The notes under the pieces are model-generated. The model was not told the origin of the DNA and made no database searches. It saw nothing but the letters and a program-made list of their open reading frames with translations. Below, in pieces: positions 6,026 through 13,186 of a stretch of 20,237 bases of DNA (positions are counted from its first letter, which is position 1; every line of letters starts with the position of its first letter). A program made the position numbers and the translations under genes. This DNA is from Clostridiales bacterium UBA1758 (GTDB taxonomy: Bacteria > Bacillota > Clostridia > Oscillospirales > UBA1758). The DNA is taken from contig DCHG01000072.1 in the NCBI GenBank assembly GCA_002315595.1, forward strand, positions 1-20,237, in the 5' to 3' direction.

Positions 6026-6511
6026 TTATTTGACGAGGGAGAACACATCGTCCGGGACAACGAATGGATCGTACAGAACGACCATTGCAACATAATTGCC
6101 GGAGGACTGGATCTGGGCATTGTCTTTCCACTGGGCGGCGGTGTCGGCGTAGAAGGTATCGTCGCAGGCGAGATCAATGCGAGCCTGGAAGATTTCCTTG
6201 ACCTTGTCGACATCGGCGGAATTTTCGACCTCAATGAGGACGACTTCCGTAGCGGCACCGGTGACGAATGCGGTGTGGACGCTCAACTGTTTGTACGGGA
6301 TTTCGGAAAGACCTTCGTAGCAACCGTCGATGTAGGTGGTGTCGGTCTCTTCAAAAAGATAAAGTTCCTCGGCATGGTCGCCCTGAGCCTCGACGATGGC
6401 GTTGTAGACTTCGTTCAGGTCGAGATTTTTCGGCGTTTCTTTTTTGGCGCATCCGGCGAAAATGCCACAGACGCAGAGAATTGCGAGAAGGATTGCAAGA
6501 TACTTTTTCAT
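6026..6511 (-). CDS. DUF4358 domain lipoprotein
   Basis: The 161-residue product begins MKKYLAILLAILCVCG, a lipoprotein signal with lipobox FAGC, so Cys21 is the likely lipidated residue and the mature protein is anchored on the outer face of the membrane. The mature part (about 30-161) fits the DUF4358 family: a helix LNEVYNAIVEA, an acidic central region, and VDKVKEIFQARIDLACDD followed by QIQSSGNYVAMVV. Function is unknown; the family is commonly found beside DHHW and MBOAT polysaccharide-acylation genes. The start is placed at ATG 6511 because the signal peptide begins there and AGAGG lies 8-10 nt upstream; longer upstream frame extension is not supported. An extended -10 (TGATAAGAT, minus strand, near 6590-6600) is a weak promoter candidate. 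Confidence 0.85.
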   Translation of the reverse strand: MKKYLAILLAILCVCGIFAGCAKKETPKNLDLNEVYNAIVEAQGDHAEELYLFEETDTTYIDGCYEGLSEIPYKQLSVHTAFVTGAATEVVLIEVENSADVDKVKEIFQARIDLACDDTFYADTAAQWKDNAQIQSSGNYVAMVVLYDPFVVPDDVFSLVK

Positions 6512-6630
6512 GATAGGTTCCTCTTTTTTCAAAATATTCGATCGACAAAGCGATCTTTGACTATGACGCATTGAACAGCGAAATGTTCCCATATATCTTA
6601 TCACATTTTGCGAAAAAAAGAAAGATGAAA

Positions 6631-7398
6631 TTATCGTTTTGCGAGGACATCCTTTGTTATGGAGATAAACGAGTCGAATCCGGCTTTCATACAACTCAAA
6701 TCATCGCTCAACCAGAAAATGTTTGCACCGAACCGCACATCGCGTTCAATATGCGCACGGTCGGGATCAAACACGCCGCAACTGACCTGATGACGGTCGC
6801 AGATTTCATAAAAACGGCGGTATTCGTCGAGCATTGCGGTCGCGTCATGCTCCAACGGAACGCCCATTGTGATGGAATAGTCGTTCGGCCCGATGATAAA
6901 TCCGCTGATATATTCACCGTAGGCAGTAAGCATATCCTCCATCGCACAAAGACCTTTGTGCGACTCGATCTGCGGGAGAAGAAAACGTCGACCATTGAAG
7001 TCGGTGAAAGTTTCGCCTTTGCGCAGTAACCCCCATCCGCCGAAGCCCGTTCTGCCGACCGGGGCAAAGTTCATTGCCTCCACAGCGGTTTTGATCTGTT
7101 CCACACTTTCCGTACGGGGAAGCATGATACCATCCGCACCGAGGTCGATCGCCTTGGCGATCAGGTGGTATTGCGTATCCTCAACACGCACGATCGCGGG
7201 AAGCCCCATGGCACGGCACTGCAATGTCAGCGGGATCAGTTCCTCCGTGCCGTAGACGCCGTGTTCCTTGTCAAGAAGGATACAGTCGGCGTTTTCAAAT
7301 GCCGTAAGCATTAGCGGACTTGTGTTGAGCATCATATTTCCCATAAAGATCGGCTGACGTGTGATGAGTTTTTCTTTTAATACATCGTATTTGTTCAT
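6631..7398 (-). CDS. HpcH/HpaI aldolase family protein (class II pyruvate-type aldolase)
   Basis: The 255-residue product fits the metal-dependent HpcH/HpaI family, which cleaves or forms 2-oxo-4-hydroxy acids by retro-aldol chemistry. Motifs in order: LLDKEHGVYG (41-50) with the catalytic His46, IVRVED with Arg71, GADGIMLPRTES (87-98), LPQIES (141-146) with the metal-binding Glu145, and IIGPNDYSITMGVP (168-181) with Asp173 as second metal ligand. All expected catalytic positions are present. The exact substrate cannot be read from sequence; relatives include 2-dehydro-3-deoxy-glucarate and 4-hydroxy-2-oxoheptanedioate aldolases. The start ATG at 7398 has AAGGAAG 7-8 nt upstream. The gene appears to be alone, with its own promoter. 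The 119 nt between it and the DUF4358 gene carry no strong terminator, so partial cotranscription is possible. Confidence 0.9.
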   Translation of the reverse strand: MNKYDVLKEKLITRQPIFMGNMMLNTSPLMLTAFENADCILLDKEHGVYGTEELIPLTLQCRAMGLPAIVRVEDTQYHLIAKAIDLGADGIMLPRTESVEQIKTAVEAMNFAPVGRTGFGGWGLLRKGETFTDFNGRRFLLPQIESHKGLCAMEDMLTAYGEYISGFIIGPNDYSITMGVPLEHDATAMLDEYRRFYEICDRHQVSCGVFDPDRAHIERDVRFGANIFWLSDDLSCMKAGFDSFISITKDVLAKR

Positions 7399-7438
7399 AT
7401 AAACTTCCTTTTGAAATCATAACTTTTCCGTTTTTTCA

Positions 7439-7468
7439 ATTTTATCGCCGTATATGATCCTACGGCAA
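7439..7468 (-). promoter_or_regulatory. Candidate promoter of the HpcH/HpaI aldolase gene
   Basis: On the minus strand TTGCCG (7463-7468) and TAAAAT (7439-7444) are 18 nt apart, about 35 nt from the start codon. An inverted repeat, GCCGTA (7447-7452) and TACGGC (7461-7466), lies within the spacer and overlaps the -35, which could be an operator. The match is moderate. Confidence 0.45.
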
Positions 7469-7483
7469 AAATTGTTCCGAAAG

Positions 7484-7525
7484 AAAAATCGAGTGCTCAT
7501 AAGTGAAATCCCTTATGAACACTCG
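7484..7525 (-). terminator. Intrinsic terminator downstream of tRNA-Pro
   Basis: CGAGTG-CT-CATAAG (7490-7503) pairs with CTTATG-AA-CACTCG (7512-7525) around an 8-nt loop with a 2x2 internal loop. On the minus strand it is followed by ATTTTTC. It starts 4 nt after the CCA end of the tRNA. Confidence 0.87.
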
Positions 7526-7528
7526 TTG

Positions 7529-7604
7529 TGGTCGGAGTGACAGGATTCGAACCTGCGGCATCGAAGTCCCAAACTTCGCGCGCTACCAACTGCGCCACAC
7601 CCCG
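7529..7604 (-). tRNA. tRNA-Pro (anticodon UGG)
   Basis: The cloverleaf is complete. The acceptor CGGGGTG pairs with CACTCCG, the D arm is GCGC-AGTTGGTA-GCGC, and the anticodon arm is CGAAG-TTTGGGA-CTTCG, placing TGG at the anticodon. The T arm is GCAGG-TTCGAAT-CCTGT. The 3' ACCA is encoded in the genome (76 nt in all). UGG reads proline codons. Confidence 0.97.
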
Positions 7605-7614
7605 ATAGATATAT

Positions 7615-7620
7615 ATTATA
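7615..7620 (-). promoter_or_regulatory. Promoter -10 of the tRNA-Pro gene
   Basis: A perfect TATAAT with an extended TGG in front (TGGTATAAT) lies 10 nt before the tRNA 5' end on the minus strand. No good -35 box is seen at the usual distance, so this would be an extended -10 promoter. Confidence 0.6.
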
Positions 7621-7692
7621 CCATATGCCGTGCGTGAATGGAAGACCTAATTTTACATCATTCCAAAAAGATTTTTTCTGCGGAATTCCGCA

Positions 7693-7721
7693 TTGACAAG
7701 GTCGAAAACGCAGTGTATGCT
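7693..7721 (+). promoter_or_regulatory. Sigma-A promoter of the FAD oxidoreductase operon
   Basis: A perfect TTGACA (7693-7698), 17-nt spacer and TATGCT (7716-7721) predict a start near 7728. That would leave almost no leader for a TTG at 7730 and supports translation from the ATG at 7754. Confidence 0.8.
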
Positions 7722-7753
7722 ATGTTTAATTGAAGCGTGAGGGAGTTGTTTTT

Positions 7754-10348
7754 ATGGTCGCCGAGAGGTTATCAAACGGTAAAACATATTACGATGTCTG
7801 TATTTTGGGTGCGACCGCGCTTGCCGCGGGCTTTGTGGCAGGACATCCCGAACTGAACTGTGCGGTGATCGAGTCCACCTGCATTGCCGCGCCGGAATTT
7901 TCCGCAACATTTCGTACCGACGGACTTGCGGGAAAACAGACCGCCGTGACCTTGCAGGGCAGAAAACTCCGTGCCGATGCACAAAAGCGCGGCGCACTGA
8001 CCGCTGACGGTGAATGGATTCCCGCCTCGGCACCGATGATGGCGAAAGCATTCCTTGATTCAAAAACGGACTGTTTTTTTATGGCGACGTTGACGGGCGT
8101 TGAATCCGACGGCTGTGGCTATCGCGTCCGCTTTTCCTCGTTCGGAAGCGAATACTCTTTTTCGGCAGGATGGATACTCGACACGACCACCCATATGAAT
8201 TCGCACGCGTATTTCGGTTGCTCCGAGCCGAAAACGACCGACGAACTCGTCTATTATCTTTTGGAAAACGATATTCCCGTACGTCATAGCATCAAGGCGG
8301 AAGACTATTCATCGGCGCATTTGGCGGTTGCCAAACTCGCCGAAAAAAACGGCGATTTTATCTTTACGATGGGATTTTCACTCTCCGAAACGCCGGATTA
8401 TCACGGCAACCCGGAATATGCCGCGAAATTTTGTTGGATGCCGTCGGCGGCGTGTGGGAACTTCCTGCATGCTTTTGATATTGGCGCGGGCGTGAAGTTG
8501 ATGCGCGAGAAACCTGAACCGATCGATGTTGTCACCGTCGAAGAAGGCGAATGTGACGTTGCGGTAGTCGGTGTGGGTACCGCAGGTGCGGTTGCGGCAC
8601 TGACTGCGGCAAAAGAGGGGATGAAAGTTCTCGCCATTGAGTCCTACGAAATTCTCGGCGGAGCAGGCACATTGGGCGGTATCACGGGTTATTATTTTGG
8701 CTTTCGGGGCGGAATTTACACACCGATCGACGAAGAAGCCGCAAAAATGCCGCAATTTTCGAATGTCGGCGTTATCGGGACGCATCAAAAGTCGATGCTT
8801 CTCGACAAATATATCCGTGCCGACGGCGTCGACCTGCGTCTAAATGCCAACTTTGTCGGCGTCGACCGAAACGGAGATAGCGTTGAAGGCATTACATGGG
8901 TGGAGCACGGCGTTCCGCATCATATCAAAGCGAAATTCGTCATTGACTGTACGGGCGAATCTTCGGTCTGCGTTGCCGCCGGCACCGAAATGATCGGCGG
9001 ACGCGACAGTGACGGTGAATTTCAGCCGTACTCGACGACGTGGCTATGGAAGGATGAACGAATCCTGCCGGATAGCGGGAAAAAGCGCGTTGCCGTGAGT
9101 GTTGGCTACATTGATAACGGTACGGTCAATCAGTATGACGCCTGCAACTTCGGGCGGGAAATGCTGATTTCCGGCACATCTTACCCGCATTTGCTCGAAA
9201 ATTATGCCGATCACGCCTTTTGGGGCACGACGCCGTTCACGGGAATGCGTGAGGGGCGAAGGATCCTCGGCGAAGAAACGATCTTATTTTTGCCGATGGT
9301 CGACGGAAATGATTGCAAAAAGCCCGTCTATTTCGGCAATTCCAACCTTGACAATCACGGAAAAGACAATGTATTGGAAAGCCGAGCATATCAGGACTGG
9401 GCGACGATCTGCGGGCTTTGGGGATGGGGACTCGGAATTCCCGTTCCGATGGGCGCGTTGATCCCCAAGGGGATCAACGGTCTTCTTGTGGGTGGTCGAA
9501 ATGTGTCCTGCGACCACGACATTTCGATGGCACTTCGCATGAAGCATGATGCGCAGAAATCGGGTGAGGTCGCCGCACGCATCGCGGCAATTGCGGTAAA
9601 ACGGGGAATTTCCGCCAAAGAGGTCGACTATGCTGAACTATTGCCGCAGATCAAGGCGTCGGGATGCTTAAAAGAGTCCGACCGAATTCAGTTGGAGCAA
9701 CAGAACGCCGACAAATTCTGGTACGGTGATCTTTGGGAAATCGATGAAGAAAGACTTGAAAAGGGGCTTTCCTCCGACGATCCATGCCGTTGTCTGTGGT
9801 CGTGCCGTTATGGCAACCATTCGGAAATGCTTTACCGTCTGTTGAGATCCGACGATGAAAACGCACGCGCACACGCTGCTTTGGCACTGGCTCTCACCGA
9901 TCATAACGACGATGAGGTCGTCGGGGAACTGATTGCCGTTGCCAATGAAAAAAGCGGATTTGCGTATCGCGCCGTACGTGCCTATTTTCCGTCGCGTGCG
10001 GTATGTGCGATCTCGGCACTCGGCAGAATTCACGCGGTCGGTGCGGTGGATGCGATCTTTGCTTTTCTTGAAGACGAAAACAGGATCAATTCGGCAGGTC
10101 CCGACATCAAAACCGATAACACATACGCATTCTTTTTCGATAACGATGACAGAAAATTCCAGTTTGAAACGACGGCAATCGGTGCGCTTGCTGAAATTGC
10201 AAAGGCAAACCCCGAATACCGCGAAAACATCAAAAAGCGTTTGACGAAAATTGTTTCAAATAGAGAATACTATGTCAGTATGATGGGGACGGGATTTTTT
10301 AAAAAAGACGACACTGCGTCGATTTGTGCGCTGATTGAAAGGATATAA
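7754..10348 (+). CDS. FAD-dependent oxidoreductase with degenerate N-terminal Rossmann unit and C-terminal HEAT-like repeats
   Basis: The 864-residue product is a FAD-dependent oxidoreductase of the PF12831 type. The functional dinucleotide-binding motif is CDVAVVGVGTAGAVAAL (267-283) with the ribose-binding Glu296 and ESYEILGGAGTLGG after it. A C-terminal FAD-domain signature lies at about 577-612 (GLLVGGRNVS, then MKHDAQKSGEVAARIAA). Residues 13-41 (YDVCILGATALAAGF ... CAVIES) look like a second dinucleotide fold with the glycine motif broken (GATALA). Residues about 690-830 form HEAT-like helical pairs (NARAHAALALAL, AVCAISALGRIHAVGAVDAI, FETTAIGALAEIAK). The substrate is unknown. The start is ATG 7754 with GGGAG 8 nt upstream; a TTG at 7730 is too near the transcription start. 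The stop is 1 nt before the next gene. Confidence 0.88.
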   Translation: MVAERLSNGKTYYDVCILGATALAAGFVAGHPELNCAVIESTCIAAPEFSATFRTDGLAGKQTAVTLQGRKLRADAQKRGALTADGEWIPASAPMMAKAFLDSKTDCFFMATLTGVESDGCGYRVRFSSFGSEYSFSAGWILDTTTHMNSHAYFGCSEPKTTDELVYYLLENDIPVRHSIKAEDYSSAHLAVAKLAEKNGDFIFTMGFSLSETPDYHGNPEYAAKFCWMPSAACGNFLHAFDIGAGVKLMREKPEPIDVVTVEEGECDVAVVGVGTAGAVAALTAAKEGMKVLAIESYEILGGAGTLGGITGYYFGFRGGIYTPIDEEAAKMPQFSNVGVIGTHQKSMLLDKYIRADGVDLRLNANFVGVDRNGDSVEGITWVEHGVPHHIKAKFVIDCTGESSVCVAAGTEMIGGRDSDGEFQPYSTTWLWKDERILPDSGKKRVAVSVGYIDNGTVNQYDACNFGREMLISGTSYPHLLENYADHAFWGTTPFTGMREGRRILGEETILFLPMVDGNDCKKPVYFGNSNLDNHGKDNVLESRAYQDWATICGLWGWGLGIPVPMGALIPKGINGLLVGGRNVSCDHDISMALRMKHDAQKSGEVAARIAAIAVKRGISAKEVDYAELLPQIKASGCLKESDRIQLEQQNADKFWYGDLWEIDEERLEKGLSSDDPCRCLWSCRYGNHSEMLYRLLRSDDENARAHAALALALTDHNDDEVVGELIAVANEKSGFAYRAVRAYFPSRAVCAISALGRIHAVGAVDAIFAFLEDENRINSAGPDIKTDNTYAFFFDNDDRKFQFETTAIGALAEIAKANPEYRENIKKRLTKIVSNREYYVSMMGTGFFKKDDTASICALIERI

Positions 10349-10349
10349 C

Positions 10350-10952
10350 ATGGCTGAACATTTTTTTGCATATCTTGCACGGCAGAAATACATTAACCGC
10401 TGGTCGCTGATGAAAAACACGCGGGAAGAAAATTTGATCGAACATTCCTATATGGTGTCGGTCATTGCGCACGCATTGGTCAGTATTCGTCGGGATGTCT
10501 TTGGTAAAACCGATGTCGACGCCGAAAAAGCCGCCTGCGCGGCATTGTTCCACGATGCAGCGGAGATTTTTACGGGAGATCTGCCGACGCCAATTAAATA
10601 CTATAACTCCGCTATCCACGATGCGTACAAGTGCATTGAGGATTCAAGCCGTGAACGACTTGTCAAAATGCTTCCGCAGGAACTTGAAAAAACCTACACG
10701 GAACTGTTTGATTACGAAAACGATGAGCCGCTTCGCCGCATAGTCAAAGCCGCCGACAAACTTTCGGCATATCTCAAATGTATCGAGGAACTGAATTCGT
10801 CCAATGCGGAATTTTCGAGCGCCAAGCGCGGCATCGAGGAGGATTTGAAACGATACGGAATGCCGGAAGTGGACTATTTTATCGAACATTTTGTCCCTGG
10901 ATTCTCGATGACCATCGACGAGCAGGAAAAAGAGAGATCGCAAAGGGAGTAA
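10350..10952 (+). CDS. yfbR: HD-domain 5'-deoxynucleotidase (YfbR-like)
   Basis: The 200-residue product matches YfbR, a cytosolic metal-dependent HD phosphohydrolase that removes phosphate from deoxynucleoside 5'-monophosphates. Seen in sequence: Arg17-Trp18 (the R/W pair that in E. coli YfbR helps discriminate deoxyribose), EHSY with metal ligand His32, LFHDAAE with His68-Asp69, the family loop FTGDLPTPIK (74-83), and KAADKLSAYLKCIEE with the last ligand Asp136. All catalytic positions are present. The start ATG at 10350 follows the oxidoreductase stop by 1 nt, with AAAGGA inside the end of that gene, so the two are cotranscribed and probably coupled. A strong hairpin terminator follows. 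A role together with the oxidoreductase is not obvious. Confidence 0.92.
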   Translation: MAEHFFAYLARQKYINRWSLMKNTREENLIEHSYMVSVIAHALVSIRRDVFGKTDVDAEKAACAALFHDAAEIFTGDLPTPIKYYNSAIHDAYKCIEDSSRERLVKMLPQELEKTYTELFDYENDEPLRRIVKAADKLSAYLKCIEELNSSNAEFSSAKRGIEEDLKRYGMPEVDYFIEHFVPGFSMTIDEQEKERSQRE

Positions 10953-10992
10953 AAAATGCCGCGATGCGTTGCATCGCGGCTGAATTTTTCAT
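10951..10992. terminator. Bidirectional terminator between convergent genes
   Basis: A perfect 10-bp stem, GCCGCGATGC (10958-10967) and GCATCGCGGC (10971-10980), with a 3-nt loop is followed by a T-rich stretch on the plus strand and by ATTTTTT on the minus strand. It serves both the HD nucleotidase gene and the convergent DMT transporter gene. Confidence 0.88.
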
Positions 10993-11928
10993 TTATTTTT
11001 TCGGAAGCCAGTCGGAGGAAGTCAGCAGGAATAGACCGACGGTTGCGGAAATGATGCCAGCGTATTGTAGTTTGCTGACCTTTTCTTTATAGAAGAAGCG
11101 GGCGATGAGGAACGAGAACAGAATTCCGAATCCCGTGGAGACCATATATGCGATGATCGCGGGAAGTTTTTCGACGGTGATGGTGCCGATGAAATTCTGT
11201 GCGGAGTTGGAAAGCGAATAAATTGCCGCCCACATCACACCAAGCATAAAGCCCGACGGAATACCACGGGATTTCGGGATGTTTGAAGTCGCCTTCGACA
11301 ATCTTGCCCAGTCGACAAGGAGCATGATCCCGAACACGGCGGTGACAAAGAGCATTGACCAGAAAAGATATTCACTGCGGTGCATACCCGGCTCGGCATA
11401 TTGTTGAAGTTTGGTGGCGAGCATGGTAAGCCCGTTACCGGCAAATGACGAGAACACCCAAAGCCAGTAAAGCGGGGTTTTGATCGGCTCGGCATCCTTT
11501 TGCCCCTTTTTACTGTTGAACAGGTACAGAGCAACAAAGAGGATGATCATACCGAAGATCGTGAGAAAATCAGGTTGTTCGTGCAAAAAGAGCATACTGA
11601 ATACGATCGGGATCAGGGAGCCCATTTGGCTAATGATGATCGTGATGAGAAGCGGACCGGTGTGAACGGCTTCGATATATCCGTAGGAGCCGATGACATA
11701 ACCGATCGCACGGAGAATGGCATACATAAAGGTCTGTTGGTGAAAGGCCAAACCGTCGGCGGCAACGCCCGTGATGGCAAAAGAGATCAGCGCAACGATT
11801 GCGAGCAGGAAATTAAACCATGCGGAACTGCTGCGGATATGGCCGGCTTTGAGGTCATACTGTTTGACGCAAAGACCACCGAAGGCACCGAGCCCACTGG
11901 ATAAAAACGCAAGACAATAGTAAATCAT
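10993..11928 (-). CDS. DMT superfamily (EamA-like) transporter
   Basis: The 311-residue product is a polytopic membrane protein of about ten hydrophobic segments arranged as two similar halves, the usual pattern of EamA/DMT exporters and permeases. The N terminus is MIYYCLAFLSSGLGAFGGLCVK. A central charged loop (FNSKKGQKDAEPIK) separates the halves, and the last helix pair ends KLQYAGIISATVGLFLL followed by a short basic tail. The first half contains LLITIIISQMGSLIPIVFSMLFLHEQP, close to the typical EamA signature with a conserved E near a helix end. The substrate cannot be read. The start ATG at 11928 is chosen because AAAGG is 9 nt upstream; another ATG at 11937 touches the ribosome binding site. 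It is monocistronic with its own promoter. Confidence 0.85.
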   Translation of the reverse strand: MIYYCLAFLSSGLGAFGGLCVKQYDLKAGHIRSSSAWFNFLLAIVALISFAITGVAADGLAFHQQTFMYAILRAIGYVIGSYGYIEAVHTGPLLITIIISQMGSLIPIVFSMLFLHEQPDFLTIFGMIILFVALYLFNSKKGQKDAEPIKTPLYWLWVFSSFAGNGLTMLATKLQQYAEPGMHRSEYLFWSMLFVTAVFGIMLLVDWARLSKATSNIPKSRGIPSGFMLGVMWAAIYSLSNSAQNFIGTITVEKLPAIIAYMVSTGFGILFSFLIARFFYKEKVSKLQYAGIISATVGLFLLTSSDWLPKK

Positions 11929-11954
11929 TCGACACATCCTTTCTTTTCCGAACA

Positions 11955-11983
11955 AGTGTAACATAACCCGACAAAAATGTAAA
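11955..11983 (-). promoter_or_regulatory. Sigma-A promoter of the DMT transporter gene
   Basis: On the minus strand TTTACA (11978-11983) and TACACT (11955-11960) are separated by 17 nt, about 27 nt upstream of the start codon. The promoter begins right after the terminator of the upstream operon. Confidence 0.65.
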
Positions 11984-11984
11984 G

Positions 11985-12018
11985 AAAAAGCCTTCCGTTC
12001 TAAAACGGAAGACTTTTG
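11985..12018 (-). terminator. Intrinsic terminator of the ABC-Gld-Nudix-RluA operon
   Basis: On the minus strand AGTCTTCCGTT pairs with AACGGAAGGCT (11 bp with one G-U pair) around the loop TTAG, followed by TTTTTC. It begins about 10 nt after the RluA stop codon. Confidence 0.85.
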
Positions 12019-12023
12019 TGTGT

Positions 12024-12671
12024 TTATTTGATTGCAGAAAAACGATCCCACGGAGCCGTTTTCGGCGGATAAAATTCCGACTCGACGGGAATATTCCGAA
12101 ACGGATGCCGAAATGCAAGGCGGTACGACCAAAGGGCGATATTTCCGTTGCCACCGCCGTATTTTCCGTCGCCGACAAGTGGCAAACCGCGGGAAGAAAA
12201 CTGTACGCGGATCTGATGACTGCGCCCCGTGTGGAGTTTGACACGCACCAAACTCATCCCTTCGACTTCTTCCAGTACGCGGTATTCGAGTTCGGCTTCC
12301 TTCACGCCCTTTCGCATATGCGCAACGACGAAGGATTTGTTCCTTGCCACATCCCGATAGAGAAGATCCCGCAAAATGCCCTCTTTTTCGGGCAGGATCC
12401 CATGCACGACGGCGAGGTATTCTTTTTCGATCTCACGGCTTTGGATCATCGCGGAAAGTTTGCCCGCGCAGGCTTGCTTTTTGGCAAAAACCATCATCCC
12501 GCCGACGCCTTTGTCAAGACGGTGGATCGGGTAGATCTCGGGGCGGGACTGTTGCAACAGCGTCACCATGTCCTCGTCGCCGGAGGGATCGGGTTGGCTT
12601 GAAACGCCGACGGGTTTCAGGCAGAGGAGCAGAGAATTGTCCTCGAAAAGAATTTTAATTTTTTCGCTCAT
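12024..12671 (-). CDS. RluA family RNA pseudouridine synthase
   Basis: This enzyme isomerises uridine to pseudouridine in rRNA or tRNA. The 215-residue product has the RluA-family active-site motif HRLDKGVGGMMVFAK (50-64) with catalytic Asp53, the preceding motif LCLKPVGVSSQPDP, and EKEYLAVVHG (82-91). It also has KLHTGRSHQIRVQFSSRGLPLVGD (145-168), which includes the conserved GRxHQIRV segment. There is no N-terminal S4 domain, so it belongs to the shorter class; the target uridine cannot be assigned. The active-site loop reads DKGVGG where many members have DRxTSG. The start ATG at 12671 overlaps the Nudix stop in ATGA. It is the last gene of the long operon, with a terminator directly after. 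Confidence 0.93.
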   Translation of the reverse strand: MSEKIKILFEDNSLLLCLKPVGVSSQPDPSGDEDMVTLLQQSRPEIYPIHRLDKGVGGMMVFAKKQACAGKLSAMIQSREIEKEYLAVVHGILPEKEGILRDLLYRDVARNKSFVVAHMRKGVKEAELEYRVLEEVEGMSLVRVKLHTGRSHQIRVQFSSRGLPLVGDGKYGGGNGNIALWSYRLAFRHPFRNIPVESEFYPPKTAPWDRFSAIK

Positions 12672-13168
12672 TTGACATTCCCGCTTTCATTGGCAAGTAA
12701 ATTTTCGCGTCCGTTGAGGATTGCTCCGACTAATTTTTCGCCATGATAGCGGAGTTTCAGCGAAAAAAACGGGACTTCACGATCGAGCAAGTCGAGGAAG
12801 ATTCGATCGCCCTCCCATTGGGGAAGCACCGAAAATTGCTCCTGCGTCAGCCAGACGAGTTCGCCCTCGTCGCAATCCGCAAGTTCGCCCTCGTACCCCG
12901 TAGCAGTGAAAAGGTGCATATATTCCGTTTCCCAACGGTCGGAAACAAAGGTTACGATCGCACGGTAACGGTAATCGGTGAGCGTCAGCCCGGTTTCTTC
13001 CAGAGTTTCACGCAATGCGCAGTCTTCCGGGCTTTCGCCGTCCTCGAATTTGCCGCCGACGCCGATCCATTTGTCCTTATTGGCGTCATTGTCCTTTTTG
13101 ATGCGGTGAAGCATCAGCCGTCTTCCGTTTTCATCGGAGATGTAGATAAGCGCGGAATTGATCGCCAT
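12668..13168 (-). CDS. Nudix hydrolase (MutT/8-oxo-dGTP diphosphatase-like)
   Basis: Nudix enzymes hydrolyse nucleoside diphosphates linked to another moiety, often oxidised dNTPs. The 166-residue product carries an intact Nudix box from Gly39 to Leu61: Gly39, Glu45, Arg53-Glu54, Glu57-Glu58 and Gly60 are all at the required spacing. Before it lies KWIGVGGKFEDGESP and after it the strand YRAIVTFVSDRWETEYMHLFTA, then GELVWLTQEQF, the usual layout of MutT-like diphosphatases of Firmicutes. The start ATG at 13168 has GAGGTG about 6 nt upstream. It lies 18 nt after the DUF4340 gene and overlaps the RluA gene by 4 nt, so it is internal to the operon. The substrate is inferred from family resemblance only. 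Confidence 0.92.
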   Translation of the reverse strand: MAINSALIYISDENGRRLMLHRIKKDNDANKDKWIGVGGKFEDGESPEDCALRETLEETGLTLTDYRYRAIVTFVSDRWETEYMHLFTATGYEGELADCDEGELVWLTQEQFSVLPQWEGDRIFLDLLDREVPFFSLKLRYHGEKLVGAILNGRENLLANESGNVK

Positions 13169-13186
13169 AGGGCACCTCGTTATTAT

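Noticed and set aside
7730..7753. TTG start for the FAD oxidoreductase
   Set aside because: It is at the predicted transcription start and has no ribosome binding site; ATG 7754 has GGGAG at a normal distance.
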